A DNA stretch of 64,000 bases from assembly GCF_000760595.1 (NCBI RefSeq), contig NZ_BBNM01000013.1, positions 31,966-95,965 of the forward strand. The letters run 5' to 3'. Every line of letters starts with the position of its first letter. The stretch's first letter is position 1. Shown here one piece after another: positions 1 to 9,012 of the stretch. The notes beneath the pieces are model-generated. The model was not told the origin of the DNA and searched no databases. It saw only the letters and a list, made by a program, of their open reading frames with translations. Position numbers and translations under genes: made by a program. The stretch is from Acinetobacter soli. Lineage in GTDB: Bacteria > Pseudomonadota > Gammaproteobacteria > Pseudomonadales > Moraxellaceae.

Positions 1-1
1 A

Positions 2-448
2 AGTCTAAGTCCGTTATTTCGTCGTAGCATCGGTTTTGATCGTTTAAATGATTTATTTGATTATGCGATGCAATCTGAAGCACCTAACTATCCGCCGTAT
101 AACATCGAAAAACTCGGTGATAACCAATATAAAATTGTGGTTGCAACCGCAGGCTTCGATCAAAATGAGCTCAGCATTCATCTCGAAAATCAGGTGCTGA
201 CCATTTCGGGTAAACCAGATGAAGAGCAGCAAAATGCAGCGGTAGAATATTTACATAAAGGCATCGCACGTCGTTCATTTAAATTGTCGTTACGTTTAGA
301 TGAACATATTGAAGTGCAGCAGGCCGATTATGCAAATGGTCTACTCAAGATTGAGTTGCAACGCATAATTCCTGAAGAGAAATTGCCGCGCCATATTCCG
401 ATCGGTTCATCAAAGACCGTGAGCAAAATTGAAAACCGCGACGAATAA
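2..448 (+). CDS. Hsp20/IbpA-family small heat shock protein (5' end outside window)
   Basis: ATP-independent chaperone of the small heat shock protein family, which holds unfolding cytoplasmic proteins for refolding by DnaK/ClpB. The frame is open to the left edge, so the start codon lies outside; the visible part begins SLSPLFRRSIGFDRL, the usual N-terminal signature of IbpA proteins, so only a few residues are missing. The alpha-crystallin sandwich follows and carries the family motif ADYANGLLKIELQR near the end. An internal ATG at 68 would remove the N-terminal signature and is not the true start. The gene converges on infC and shares a terminator with it. Confidence 0.9.
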   Translation, partial: SLSPLFRRSIGFDRLNDLFDYAMQSEAPNYPPYNIEKLGDNQYKIVVATAGFDQNELSIHLENQVLTISGKPDEEQQNAAVEYLHKGIARRSFKLSLRLDEHIEVQQADYANGLLKIELQRIIPEEKLPRHIPIGSSKTVSKIENRDE

Positions 449-459
449 ATTCAGTCATA

Positions 460-490
460 AAAAAACGCAGCGATTAGGCTGCGTTTTTTA
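460..490. terminator. Bidirectional rho-independent terminator
   Basis: Stem AAACGCAGC/GCTGCGTTT with a short loop, flanked by A-run and T-run, so it can stop transcription of the Hsp20 gene (rightward) and of infC (leftward). Confidence 0.9.
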
Positions 491-502
491 TTTGGATATA
501 AC

Positions 503-1054
503 TTACTTTTTCTTTTTCGGTCCAAGTAACATACCCATTTGACGACCTTCCATTTTTGGTGCTTGTTCAACAACACCATAATCTGTCACGTCTGCTTCAA
601 TTTTTTGCAACTGAGCAAGACCCAACTGTTGATGTGCCATTTCACGACCACGGAAACGCAATGTGATTTTAACTTTGTTACCTTCTTCAAGGAACTTTAA
701 AATCGCACGAAGTTTGACCTGATAATCACCTACATCCGTTGCTGGACGTAGTTTGATTTCTTTCACTTGCACCTGATGCTGTTTTTTCTTCGCATCTTTT
801 TGCTTTTGCTTTAGGTCAAACAAGTGCTTGTTGTAATCCATGATTTTACAAACAGGTGGTTCTGCATTCGCCACGATCTCGACCAAATCGAGTTCGACTT
901 CTTCTGCAGCACGCAACGCTTCATTTAATGAAACGATTCCTTTTTGTTCCCCATCTGCACCAACGAGACGCACTTCTTTAGAACGAATCTCGTCATTAAT
1001 CGCAGGACGGTTACTCTTTGCACCTTGTTGTTGGTTACGGTCAGGCTGTTTAAT
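503..1054 (-). CDS. infC: Translation initiation factor IF-3, AUU start
   Basis: IF-3 binds the 30S subunit, prevents premature 50S joining and checks the start codon. The protein is 183 residues when read from an ATT codon at 1054, giving [21 protein letters not shown] and then the conserved [18 protein letters not shown]; starting at the first conventional codon (GTG at 973) would delete this conserved segment. An AUU start is the known hallmark of infC and underlies its autoregulation in E. coli. A GGAG sequence sits just upstream. The start is 5 nt past the thrS stop, so translation is probably coupled. The C-terminal half ends in GPKKKK. No rpmI or rplT follows; a terminator does. Confidence 0.95.
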   Translation of the reverse strand: MKQPDRNQQQGAKSNRPAINDEIRSKEVRLVGADGEQKGIVSLNEALRAAEEVELDLVEIVANAEPPVCKIMDYNKHLFDLKQKQKDAKKKQHQVQVKEIKLRPATDVGDYQVKLRAILKFLEEGNKVKITLRFRGREMAHQQLGLAQLQKIEADVTDYGVVEQAPKMEGRQMGMLLGPKKKK

Positions 1055-1059
1055 CTCTC

Positions 1060-2982
1060 TTACTCCACAATGTACCGGCCACGTTCGGCAACGGCAGATT
1101 TCACCAAGTCGACGAATGCATCGATTGACATGGTACCTAAATTTTTTCCTGAGCGAGTACGAACATTAACAGTACCTTCCTCAACCTCGCGGTCACCTAA
1201 TACTAAAAGGTACGGAATACGCTCAAGTGTACGCTCACGAATCTTAAAGCCGATTTTCTCATTTCTCAAGTCAGAAATCGCTCTAAGACCATTTTCTTTG
1301 AGTTTTGCCACTACAGATTCACAGGCTTGAGCTTGAGAATCGGTAATATTCATTACACATGCTTGTACAGGCGCCAACCAAGGTGGCATAAACCCAGCAT
1401 AGTGTTCAATAAGTATACCAATAAAACGCTCGAAACTGCCAAGTATTGCACGATGCAACATCACAGGCTGGTCACGTTCATTGTCTTCTGTCACAAAAGA
1501 GGCATCTAGACGGATTGGCAAGTTGAAGTCACATTGAATAGTACCGCACTGCCAGACACGGCCCAAGCAGTCTTTCAATGAAAATTCGATTTTCGGACCG
1601 TAGAATGCACCTTCACCTGGCTGTAATTCCCACTCAAGACCCGCAGCATCCAAGGCATCTGCCAAAGATTTTTCTGCAAGATCCCAAAGTGCATCATCAC
1701 CCACACGTTTTTCAGGGCGCGTAGACAATTTCATTTGTACATCTTCAAAACCGAAGTCTTTATAGACATCAAGCGTCAATTGAATAAAGTCTGCCACTTC
1801 CTTGCCAATCTGTTCTTTGGTACAGAAGATATGCCCATCGTCTTGCGTAAAGCCACGTACACGCATAATGCCGTGCAATGAACCTGACGGCTCGTTACGG
1901 TGACACGAACCAAACTCAGCCAAACGCACAGGAAGGTCACGGTACGATTTCAAACCTTGATTGAACACTTGTACGTGACACGGACAGTTCATTGGCTTAA
2001 CGGCATAGTTACGGCTTTCTGAATGTGTGGTAAACATGTTTTCTGCATAATTGGCAGCATGTCCCGACTTTTCCCAAAGCGTAAAGTCGACAATTTGCGG
2101 CGTACGGACTTCTTGGTAGCCGTTGTCTTGCTGAACTTTACGCATGTATTGTTCAAGCGCTTGATAAATCGTCCAGCCATTGGCGTGCCAAAACACCATA
2201 CCCGGTGCTTCTTCTTGCATATGAAACAGATTCAGTGCCTTACCGATTTTACGGTGGTCACGTTTTTCAGCTTCTTCAATACGTTTTACATATGCAGCCA
2301 GCTCTTTTTTGTCTGCCCATGCTGTACCGTAAATACGCTGCAACTGTTCATTTTTCGCATCACCGCGCCAGTATGCACCCGAAATCTTGGTCAGTTTAAA
2401 GTTTTTCAAGAATTTGGTGTTGGGCACATGTGGTCCACGGCACATGTCCACATATTCCTGATGGAAATATAAACCCATCGCCGTTTCATCAGGCATATCA
2501 TCGATCAAACGCAGCTTGTAGGTTTCACCACGCGCTGAGAATTCTTTGATGACCTCTTCACGAGGCGTCATTTTCTTAATGACATCATAGTCTTGATCGA
2601 TCAGCTGCTTCATGCGTGCTTCAATTGCAGCCATGTCGTCTAGCGTAAAAGGTTTTGGACTAAAGATGTCGTAGTAAAACCCTTCTTCGATGACCGGACC
2701 AATCACCATCTGTACATCAGGGAACAATTGCTTAACCGCATGGCCAACCAAATGTGCACAAGAATGGCGAATGATTTCGACACCTTCTGGGTCTTTTGGA
2801 GTAATAATTTGTAATGTCGCATCTTCAGTGATGAGATCACATGCATCGACCAGGCGATCGTTCACTCGACCTGCAACGGTGTTTTTTGCAAGGCCAGGCC
2901 CTATACTTTGGGCGACTTGCATAACAGATACAGGCTGATCAAATGATTTTTGATCACCATTTGGCAATGTGATAATTGGCAT
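1060..2982 (-). CDS. thrS: Threonyl-tRNA synthetase
   Basis: Class II synthetase charging tRNA-Thr, 640 residues, the normal length. Order: TGS domain (start [14 protein letters not shown]), editing domain with [10 protein letters not shown] (about residues 71-80), catalytic core with the motif 2 stretch [22 protein letters not shown] and zinc-binding cysteine in MNCPCHV, then the C-terminal anticodon-binding domain. The ATG at 2982 is chosen over an upstream in-frame codon because AAGGAT lies 6-7 nt before it and MPIITLP is the family start. It is followed by infC after 5 nt. The leader carries a hairpin imitating the tRNA-Thr anticodon arm (separate entry), which suggests translational feedback. 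Confidence 0.97.
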   Translation of the reverse strand: MPIITLPNGDQKSFDQPVSVMQVAQSIGPGLAKNTVAGRVNDRLVDACDLITEDATLQIITPKDPEGVEIIRHSCAHLVGHAVKQLFPDVQMVIGPVIEEGFYYDIFSPKPFTLDDMAAIEARMKQLIDQDYDVIKKMTPREEVIKEFSARGETYKLRLIDDMPDETAMGLYFHQEYVDMCRGPHVPNTKFLKNFKLTKISGAYWRGDAKNEQLQRIYGTAWADKKELAAYVKRIEEAEKRDHRKIGKALNLFHMQEEAPGMVFWHANGWTIYQALEQYMRKVQQDNGYQEVRTPQIVDFTLWEKSGHAANYAENMFTTHSESRNYAVKPMNCPCHVQVFNQGLKSYRDLPVRLAEFGSCHRNEPSGSLHGIMRVRGFTQDDGHIFCTKEQIGKEVADFIQLTLDVYKDFGFEDVQMKLSTRPEKRVGDDALWDLAEKSLADALDAAGLEWELQPGEGAFYGPKIEFSLKDCLGRVWQCGTIQCDFNLPIRLDASFVTEDNERDQPVMLHRAILGSFERFIGILIEHYAGFMPPWLAPVQACVMNITDSQAQACESVVAKLKENGLRAISDLRNEKIGFKIRERTLERIPYLLVLGDREVEEGTVNVRTRSGKNLGTMSIDAFVDLVKSAVAERGRYIVE

Positions 2983-2999
2983 AAAAAAATCCTTAAGGA

Positions 3000-3028
3000 G
3001 TGATGCCCCGCACAATGGAGCATATCAC
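3000..3028 (-). promoter_or_regulatory. Candidate thrS translational operator mimicking the tRNA-Thr anticodon arm
   Basis: Read on the minus strand the hairpin is GTGA, bulge TA, TGCTCC, loop ATTGTGC, GGGGCA, TCAC. The closing stem has six pairs (one G-T) and the loop has exactly seven bases. Numbered as an anticodon loop, it has U at position 33 and UGU at 34-36, the anticodon of tRNA-Thr reading ACA. It ends about 5 nt before the thrS Shine-Dalgarno AAGGAT. E. coli thrS is known to be repressed by ThrRS binding a tRNA-like operator in this location; the same role here is inference. Confidence 0.6.
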
Positions 3029-3168
3029 CGCGAGATTATGATCGAGGAAAGCCTCAAAAGATAAAAACGGTGGATGGGTTAAATTAAATCGAACCGGAAT
3101 TTTACACCTCTTCGACCACACTGCAAACCTATTCATCAATAAAAGAGCAATTTGATTCAAAATCATAA

Positions 3169-3198
3169 ATTTTATGGGGCTGCAAACCGTATATTCAA
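3169..3198 (-). promoter_or_regulatory. Predicted sigma-70 promoter of thrS-infC
   Basis: On the minus strand TTGAAT (3198-3193) is followed after 18 nt by TAAAAT (3174-3169). Transcription from here gives a thrS leader of about 180 nt, enough to hold the operator hairpin. Confidence 0.5.
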
Positions 3199-3395
3199 GA
3201 TGTCGTGCTGATTTGTAACGCATGTACTATAGACAGCACTGGTTTTTTGGCGCTAAAAAATAATTAGAAAAGATGAGTATAAAGCGCCCATTGATTGAGA
3301 CAAAGTATGCGGCCTAAGACTAAAGCATAAATGAATTGAAGCCTTCAAGCGCCTATCTTTTCAAGCAGATTAGAACAATTAGATGGAGTAGAGAC

Positions 3396-5039
3396 ATGGT
3401 GAGTGCTTATGATGAGTTTCCACGCACGCCCGCGAATTTTGTTGCATTATCACCATTACGATTTTTAGAACGCGCAGCCTATATTTATGCCGAGCAGGCT
3501 GCAATCGTTCACGGTTCACGCGTAATTACATGGAAAGAAACCTATCAGCGTTGCCGACAATTTGCAGCCCAGCTTAAACAACTCGGAATTCAAAAAAACG
3601 ATACCGTGTCGGTATTGTTACCCAATGTGCCTGCCATGATTGAAGCACATTTTGCAGTGCCCATGAGTGGCGCGGTACTCAATACCATTAATACCCGACT
3701 CGACGCCAAAACTGTGGCTTTTATGCTTGAACATGCTGAAAGCAAGGTCTTATTGGTCGATCAGGAATTTGCTGGACTGGCCAAAGCTGCACTTTCGCTG
3801 GTAAAACAGAATATTTTTGTGATTGATGTCGACGACGCAGAATATGAAAACTGTTTTAGCCCGCCGATTGGTGAAATTGAATACGAAGATTGGCTCTGTG
3901 AGGGAGATCCCGAATTTGAATGGACACTTCCCGACGACGAATGGGATGCCATCAGTTTAAATTACACATCAGGCACGACGGGTAATCCCAAGGGAGTGGT
4001 ATATCACCACCGCGGTGCTTACCTGAATGCGGCCAGCAATATGATGGCTTGCGGTATGACACCTCGCGCCAAATATCTCTGGACTCTGCCTTTGTTTCAT
4101 TGCAATGGCTGGTGTTTTGCTTGGACGATCGCTGCCAATGGCGGTACTAACTACTGCTTGCGTAAAGTTGATCCAGCTTTGGTCTTTCAACTGATCGAAA
4201 AGCATAAGATCGAGTATTTTTGTGGTGCGCCAATTGTACTTTCGATGTTGATTAATGCCCCTAAAAATCAGCAGATTGCCTTTGAACATCGTGTTGAGGT
4301 ACTCGTTGCAGGCGCTGCACCGCCTGCCGCGATTATCGAAGGCATGCGCAAGCTAGGCGTAAATGTCACGCATGTATATGGATTGACTGAAACCTACGGC
4401 CCATCTGGGCTATGTGCCGCACAGGCTGGCTGGAATGACCTGAGCCTAGAAGAACAGGCCAAATTACATGCACGTCAGGGTGTGCCCTATCCGCTTCAAG
4501 ACAGTATGCGCGTTTTAGACCCCGAGACCCTAAAGCCCGTACCTGCAGATGGTGAAACACTTGGTGAGATCATGTTTCGCGGCAATATCGTAATGAAAGG
4601 CTACCTGAAAAACACTGAAGCCACTCAGGCGGCATTTGCAGGAGGCTGGTTTCATTCTGGCGATCTGGCCGTTTGTCAGCCCGATGGTTATGCCAAAATT
4701 ACTGATCGAGCTAAAGATGTGATCATTTCAGGAGGAGAAAACATTTCCTCTTTAGAAATTGAAGAGGTGCTATACCGTCATCCTGCCGTGTTGACCGCAG
4801 CAGTCGTGGCCAAACCCGATCCGCAATGGCAAGAGGTTCCCTGCGCATTTATCGAGTTAAAACAGCATGCAGAGGCTACACCTGAAGAAATCATAGAGCA
4901 TTGCAAAAAAGAACTGGCACGCTTTAAAGTACCCAAAGATGTAGTGATTGCCGAAATTCCGAAAACATCGACGGGAAAACTACAGAAATTTATTTTACGT
5001 GAATGGGCCAAAGAGCGTGCAGTAGGCGAATTTGGTTAA
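3396..5039 (+). CDS. AMP-forming acyl-CoA synthetase
   Basis: Member of the ANL superfamily that activates a fatty or other carboxylic acid to acyl-AMP and then acyl-CoA. The 547-residue protein has the P-loop YTSGTTGNPKG (residues 190-200), the adenine-binding YGLTETYGP, the SGD-x7-DGY-x6-DRAKD hinge region and the C-terminal lysine motif PKTSTGKLQK. The start at 3396 is preferred because GGAG lies 8 nt upstream; a longer in-frame TTG start at 3336 has no ribosome-binding site. Its length and sequence style match medium-chain (AlkK-like) synthetases, but the substrate cannot be read from sequence. It is a single-gene unit with its own terminator. Confidence 0.85.
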   Translation: MVSAYDEFPRTPANFVALSPLRFLERAAYIYAEQAAIVHGSRVITWKETYQRCRQFAAQLKQLGIQKNDTVSVLLPNVPAMIEAHFAVPMSGAVLNTINTRLDAKTVAFMLEHAESKVLLVDQEFAGLAKAALSLVKQNIFVIDVDDAEYENCFSPPIGEIEYEDWLCEGDPEFEWTLPDDEWDAISLNYTSGTTGNPKGVVYHHRGAYLNAASNMMACGMTPRAKYLWTLPLFHCNGWCFAWTIAANGGTNYCLRKVDPALVFQLIEKHKIEYFCGAPIVLSMLINAPKNQQIAFEHRVEVLVAGAAPPAAIIEGMRKLGVNVTHVYGLTETYGPSGLCAAQAGWNDLSLEEQAKLHARQGVPYPLQDSMRVLDPETLKPVPADGETLGEIMFRGNIVMKGYLKNTEATQAAFAGGWFHSGDLAVCQPDGYAKITDRAKDVIISGGENISSLEIEEVLYRHPAVLTAAVVAKPDPQWQEVPCAFIELKQHAEATPEEIIEHCKKELARFKVPKDVVIAEIPKTSTGKLQKFILREWAKERAVGEFG

Positions 5040-5053
5040 TTTTCATTGAAGTT

Positions 5054-5089
5054 AAAAAGCCCGCTCATACAAATTGAACGGGCTTTTTT
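5054..5089. terminator. Rho-independent terminator
   Basis: AAAAAGCCCG pairs with CGGGCTTTTTT around a loop of about 15 nt. It ends the acyl-CoA synthetase gene and may also serve darP from the other side. Confidence 0.85.
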
Positions 5090-5153
5090 GACAAGAATTT
5101 TTTAAACGAATTGTATCAGCACAAACTATGGCTGATATTTTGTCAGAACACTG

Positions 5154-5687
5154 TTAGTTATCTGATAGCAAAGCCACTTGCTGTACATAATTGAAAAACT
5201 TCAGCTTCGAAGCAGCCAGTTCCTCTTCACCCGCACCTTGTGTAATATCGCGCTGGATACGCAATACATGCTGACGCAAGGTGTGACGTTCTGATGCATT
5301 GTGCAATTTGCTGAACTCGTTGACAGCTGGGTCACCCTGCTCGATCATCCGATCAACCCAACGTTGCAACTGTGCTTGTTTCTTTGCACCTTGTTGAGGC
5401 GTCAGATACGATAAAATCACCGTTTCATCTTCATTACGGAGTAATTTGCCAATGCGCTGATACTGTCGGCGTTTTGCTTCGAATGAGCTAATGGTTTGAA
5501 CATCTAGCAAGGCATCAATCAAACGTTCATCTACTGGGAGTTTTTGAATCTGTTTTGCCGAAAGCTGAGCCAGTTGCTCACCCAATGCTGCCATACGCTG
5601 TACAGCTTTTTTTTGCTCAGTTTTGCTCGCACGTCCTTCTAAAGAATCGAAATCATCTTCATTAAAACGCTGGGTACGACGTGCCAC
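5154..5687 (-). CDS. darP: Ribosome-associated 50S maturation protein DarP (YjgA, DUF615)
   Basis: A 177-residue, highly charged, mostly helical protein starting MARRTQRFNEDDFDSLEGRA. The family (YjgA, renamed DarP) binds late 50S precursors and supports correct folding of the peptidyl transferase centre; this role is taken from the family. The start lies 2 nt behind the ptsO stop, so it is the last gene of a rapZ-ptsO-darP unit. In E. coli the gene stands elsewhere, so the link to the nitrogen PTS genes is a feature of this lineage. Confidence 0.88.
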   Translation of the reverse strand: MARRTQRFNEDDFDSLEGRASKTEQKKAVQRMAALGEQLAQLSAKQIQKLPVDERLIDALLDVQTISSFEAKRRQYQRIGKLLRNEDETVILSYLTPQQGAKKQAQLQRWVDRMIEQGDPAVNEFSKLHNASERHTLRQHVLRIQRDITQGAGEEELAASKLKFFNYVQQVALLSDN

Positions 5688-5689
5688 GA

Positions 5690-5959
5690 TTAATCTGCCT
5701 CATAAAATTTTGCAGCGAATAGTGCCTGAATTTCTTCCTGTGCTTTTTCTTCATCCGCACCTTCAATCACTAAACGCAAAGTGGTTCCCTTACCGGCTCC
5801 GAGCATCAGTAAGGACATAATGTTTTTTGCATCGACCAGTTTATCGCCTTTACCAATCTGGATAGACGAGCGGAACTTGGTGGTGACTTCAATCAGCTTT
5901 CCAGATGCGCGTGCATGCAAGCCAAGTTTGTTAATGACATCTAGCGTGGTATCAATCAT
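5690..5959 (-). CDS. ptsO: HPr-family phosphocarrier of the nitrogen PTS (NPr)
   Basis: An 89-residue HPr-fold protein. The phosphorylation site KLGLHARAS places the histidine exactly at position 15, and Asn46 occupies the place of the regulatory Ser46 of Firmicute HPr. NPr accepts phosphate from EI-Ntr and passes it to EIIA-Ntr, a regulatory rather than sugar-transport relay. The start is the ATG at 5959, whose bases overlap the rapZ stop as ATGA; an upstream in-frame start would give a non-conserved extension of 14 residues. No ptsN or ptsP lies in the window. Confidence 0.9.
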   Translation of the reverse strand: MIDTTLDVINKLGLHARASGKLIEVTTKFRSSIQIGKGDKLVDAKNIMSLLMLGAGKGTTLRLVIEGADEEKAQEEIQALFAAKFYEAD

Positions 5960-6807
5960 GACCAGTGCTTCATTTCTCTGTGTAAGACCTGAATAGACCA
6001 TTTTGCCTCAAGCGCTTTTTTTAGTCTATCTACAATATAAACTGAACGATGCTGACCACCCGTACAGCCGATCGAGATCGTCATATAATGACGATGCCCT
6101 TCTGCAAACACAGGCAACCATTTGTCCAGAAAGTGAAATACGTCATCAAACATTTCATTGGTTTGATCACTGGCTTCCAAAAACTGACGAACGGGTTCAT
6201 CTAAACCCGAAAAACGACGTAATTCTAAATCCCAATGCGGATTTGGTAAATGCCGTACGTCAAAAACATAGTCTGCATCGAGTGGAATACCATGTTTGTA
6301 ACCAAAAGACTGCAAGATCAGAATCAGTTTGTCGGACTGGCCCAATTTAGACAACAGCGTATGTTTCAGATCATGCACGCTTTTGTCGGTGGTATCGATG
6401 TGCACAGTCGAGCGAAACTGAATCGGAAGCAGCAGTTGTTTTTCTTCCTGAATACATTCCGTCAGGCTTTTAAAGCGATTGGCTAACGGATGCGGACGAC
6501 GCGACGCGCTAAATCTGGCAATCAGTTCCTGATCTTGTGTCGTTAAATAAATCACATCGACCGTTCCATGCTTTTGCAATTGCTCAAACACCAGGTCAAA
6601 TTCCTGCATATCTGCGCGCGTGCTTCGCACATCTACCCCAAGAGCCAGTTGCTCCAGATTATTTTCATGATCCAGCTTGGCGACAATTTCTGGCAACAAT
6701 GCCAAAGGCAAATTATCTATACAGTAGTAACCCAAGTCTTCAAGTACCTGTAGTGCCGAGGATTTTCCGGAACCTGATTGACCTGTGACGATAAGAATAC
6801 GTTTCAT
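5956..6807 (-). CDS. rapZ: RapZ/YvcJ-family nucleotide-binding RNase adapter
   Basis: A 283-residue protein with a perfect P-loop at the N-terminus (GQSGSGKS, residues 9-16), the [10 protein letters not shown] motif and the C-terminal [17 protein letters not shown] motif of the RapZ/YvcJ family. In E. coli RapZ binds the small RNA GlmZ, presents it to RNase E and so tunes glucosamine-6-phosphate synthase; outside enterics the role may differ. The stop overlaps the ptsO start (ATGA), a conserved neighbourhood, but ptsN, which usually stands upstream, is replaced here by panC. Confidence 0.92.
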   Translation of the reverse strand: MKRILIVTGQSGSGKSSALQVLEDLGYYCIDNLPLALLPEIVAKLDHENNLEQLALGVDVRSTRADMQEFDLVFEQLQKHGTVDVIYLTTQDQELIARFSASRRPHPLANRFKSLTECIQEEKQLLLPIQFRSTVHIDTTDKSVHDLKHTLLSKLGQSDKLILILQSFGYKHGIPLDADYVFDVRHLPNPHWDLELRRFSGLDEPVRQFLEASDQTNEMFDDVFHFLDKWLPVFAEGHRHYMTISIGCTGGQHRSVYIVDRLKKALEAKWSIQVLHREMKHWS

Positions 6808-6828
6808 GGCATGGTTGTCCTGTCGAAA

Positions 6829-7674
6829 TTATGCCTTAAACTTGACCTGCAAATTGTCGATAAGTCGCGTATTGCCCAGCTTGGCTGCAATAAACAGCAC
6901 CAGATCTCGATCAAAATTTGAGACAGGCTGCAAATTTGGCTGTCGCGCTTCTACATAATCGACCTTAAAACCGGCATTGCTCAATGTCGCTTTGATGGTG
7001 GCCAATACCGACTCTAGCGTCTCACCTGCATGCAATTGTACTTCTGCATGTTTTAAGGCTTGATAGATGGTCGGTGCGGTTTGACGATCGGCCTCAGACA
7101 AATATCCGTTACGCGAGCTGAGCGCCAACCCATCTGCTGCACGTGCAATTGGCACGCCAATAATATCAATCGGCAGATTTAAGTCTTGAACCAATTGACG
7201 AATCACTGCGAGCTGTTGATAGTCTTTTTGACCAAAAAACGCCACATTGGGCTGCACAATATTAAACAGCTTGGTGACCACGACAGCCACACCATCAAAA
7301 TGTCCAGGACGCGACTTACCACATAAATCATCAGTGATCTCGGCCACCGAAATATTGGTTAAACGTGGCTGCTTGCCATACATTTGCTCAACCGTAGGTG
7401 CAAACAAGATATCGCAGCCCACATCGGCCAGCAGATGACTGTCTTGCTCTAATGTCCGCGGATAGTTTTCAAAATCCTCACCTTCACCAAACTGGATCGG
7501 ATTGACAAAAATACTGACCACCACAATGTCACACAGTTTTTTTGCTTCGCGAACAAGGTTCAAATGTCCTTGATGCAAATTCCCCATGGTTGGTACAAAA
7601 CCAATAATCTTTCTTGAGCTACGTGCAGGATGAAGTGAAGCTGTTAATCCCTGAATCGTGGTTTCGGTTTTCAT
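6829..7674 (-). CDS. panC: Pantothenate synthetase
   Basis: Catalyses ATP-dependent condensation of pantoate and beta-alanine, the last step to pantothenate. The 281-residue protein has the nucleotidyltransferase motif [11 protein letters not shown] near the N-terminus (HxGH), the conserved [15 protein letters not shown] and the [10 protein letters not shown] stretch. It starts 3 nt after the panB stop, so the two form an operon, and rapZ follows after about 20 nt. Confidence 0.96.
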   Translation of the reverse strand: MKTETTIQGLTASLHPARSSRKIIGFVPTMGNLHQGHLNLVREAKKLCDIVVVSIFVNPIQFGEGEDFENYPRTLEQDSHLLADVGCDILFAPTVEQMYGKQPRLTNISVAEITDDLCGKSRPGHFDGVAVVVTKLFNIVQPNVAFFGQKDYQQLAVIRQLVQDLNLPIDIIGVPIARAADGLALSSRNGYLSEADRQTAPTIYQALKHAEVQLHAGETLESVLATIKATLSNAGFKVDYVEARQPNLQPVSNFDRDLVLFIAAKLGNTRLIDNLQVKFKA

Positions 7675-7677
7675 AAA

Positions 7678-8487
7678 TTACAGCTCTACCTGAAAAGTAT
7701 GTTCGGGTGCAGGAAAACTCTGGTCTTGAACTGCAGCGTGATAAGCTTTCATGGCATCCACAATTGCCGTCTCGCCGGATTGTTCTTTCATAAAATTACG
7801 GACAAAACGTGCCAGTTTACCAAAGGTAAGTCCAAGCATATCTTGCACCACCAGCACCTGACCATCGGTCTGATTGCCTGCACCAATGCCAATCACGGGC
7901 ACTTCAGGAAAGAGTTGTGCAATTTCTTCGCCTAGCTGTGCTGGCACGCATTCGAGCAATAAGATCGCAGCACCCGCATCAACCACAGCCTGACAGTCTG
8001 CAATCAGACGATCTGCGGCATCGCGTGTTTTCGCTTGCAGCTTATAGCCACCAAAAACATGGACCGATTGTGGTGTAAGGCCTAAGTGTACACATACAGG
8101 AATACCGTTTTGTGTCAAAACACGAACCGATTCACTCAGCCATGCTCCGCCTTCAATCTTGATCATTTGGGCGCCTGCCTGCATGACCTGTTTGGCACTT
8201 TTCAGGGCATCTTGTAAGGTGGCATAACTCATAAATGGCAAGTCTGTCATGATAAAGGCATGCTGATTACCACGACGAACTGCCGCAGTGTGATAGGCCA
8301 TATCTTCGACTGTAACAGGTAGTGTCGAGTCATGCCCCTGAATGGCCATACCCAAAGAGTCACCAATCAAAATCGAATCGACTTGAGCGATTTCCATGGC
8401 TTTGGCCATGCTTGCATCGTAGCAAGTCAGGCACGAAAACTTACGCCCCTGCGATTTAAATTTTTTTAAGTCACTTAGACTAATCAT
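7678..8487 (-). CDS. panB: 3-methyl-2-oxobutanoate hydroxymethyltransferase
   Basis: Converts ketoisovalerate and methylene-tetrahydrofolate to ketopantoate, the first committed step to pantothenate. The 269-residue TIM-barrel protein shows SCLTCYDASMA, the metal-binding IGDSLGMAIQGHDSTLPVT region and IGIGAGNQTDGQVLV. The ATG at 8487 (MISLSDLKKFK) has GAGG about 9 nt upstream and fits the family; a start 27 nt further up is less likely. The gene lies between folK and panC in one leftward block. Its substrate ketoisovalerate comes from the valine pathway encoded at 43.7-47 kb. Confidence 0.95.
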   Translation of the reverse strand: MISLSDLKKFKSQGRKFSCLTCYDASMAKAMEIAQVDSILIGDSLGMAIQGHDSTLPVTVEDMAYHTAAVRRGNQHAFIMTDLPFMSYATLQDALKSAKQVMQAGAQMIKIEGGAWLSESVRVLTQNGIPVCVHLGLTPQSVHVFGGYKLQAKTRDAADRLIADCQAVVDAGAAILLLECVPAQLGEEIAQLFPEVPVIGIGAGNQTDGQVLVVQDMLGLTFGKLARFVRNFMKEQSGETAIVDAMKAYHAAVQDQSFPAPEHTFQVEL

Positions 8488-8526
8488 TACGATGTCCTCT
8501 ATCGACGTTTCCACATAGAAACGCGC

Positions 8527-9012
8527 TTATTCAGCCCAGTCACTCGCTGCCAAAACTGTCAGCGACGGTGCCTGTGCCAGCTTTAACTCATTTAAATGTT
8601 GACCTTTTACGACAAGGTTCTTATTCAGATCCAATAAGGGCACCACCACAAAATCGCGCTCCAAAAGCCCGACGTGTGGGACCGTAAGCCGCTCATGCTG
8701 AATCTCTTGATCAGCATACAACAGCAAATCCAGATCTAAGGTGCGCTCACCCCAGCGGCGCAAACGCACACGTCCTGCATCCTGTTCAAACTGCTGTAAA
8801 TGATCGAGTAGTTCAAGTGGACTAAGTGTTGTTTCAAGCTGTGCCACTGCATTTAAATAGTGCGGTTGATCTTGCGGCCCCATGGGTGGGCTTTCATACA
8901 ACCGTGAAACTCGAACCTGTCCAAGCTGTTTCAGCTGCTCTACAGCACTGCGCAGAATCTCACGTGACTCACCCAGATTACTGCCCATCCCAATATATGT
9001 GGTGTAACTCAT
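8527..9012 (-). CDS. folK: 2-amino-4-hydroxy-6-hydroxymethyldihydropteridine pyrophosphokinase
   Basis: HPPK of folate synthesis, which transfers pyrophosphate from ATP to the pterin. A 161-residue protein with YIGMGSNLGES at the N-terminus, YESPPMGPQDQPHYLNAV and the signature RRWGERTLDLDLLLY. The start codon overlaps the pcnB stop as ATGA, so translation is likely coupled; pcnB-folK is also the arrangement in E. coli. Confidence 0.95.
   Translation of the reverse strand: MSYTTYIGMGSNLGESREILRSAVEQLKQLGQVRVSRLYESPPMGPQDQPHYLNAVAQLETTLSPLELLDHLQQFEQDAGRVRLRRWGERTLDLDLLLYADQEIQHERLTVPHVGLLERDFVVVPLLDLNKNLVVKGQHLNELKLAQAPSLTVLAASDWAE

Larger units (their letters stand above)
2983..3395. other. 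Divergent control region of thrS and the acyl-CoA synthetase gene
   Basis: About 410 bases with no convincing gene. On the minus strand it holds a thrS promoter and a leader of roughly 180 nt with several possible hairpins, including GAGG-CTTT-CCTC at about 3044-3055. A 76-codon minus-strand reading frame across it is treated as chance because it overlaps the leader and resembles nothing. The plus-strand promoter of the acyl-CoA synthetase gene was not located with confidence. Confidence 0.6.

Noticed and set aside
2993..3223. 76-codon minus-strand reading frame upstream of thrS
   Set aside because: Overlaps the thrS leader and hairpin, has no ribosome-binding site and no recognisable sequence.
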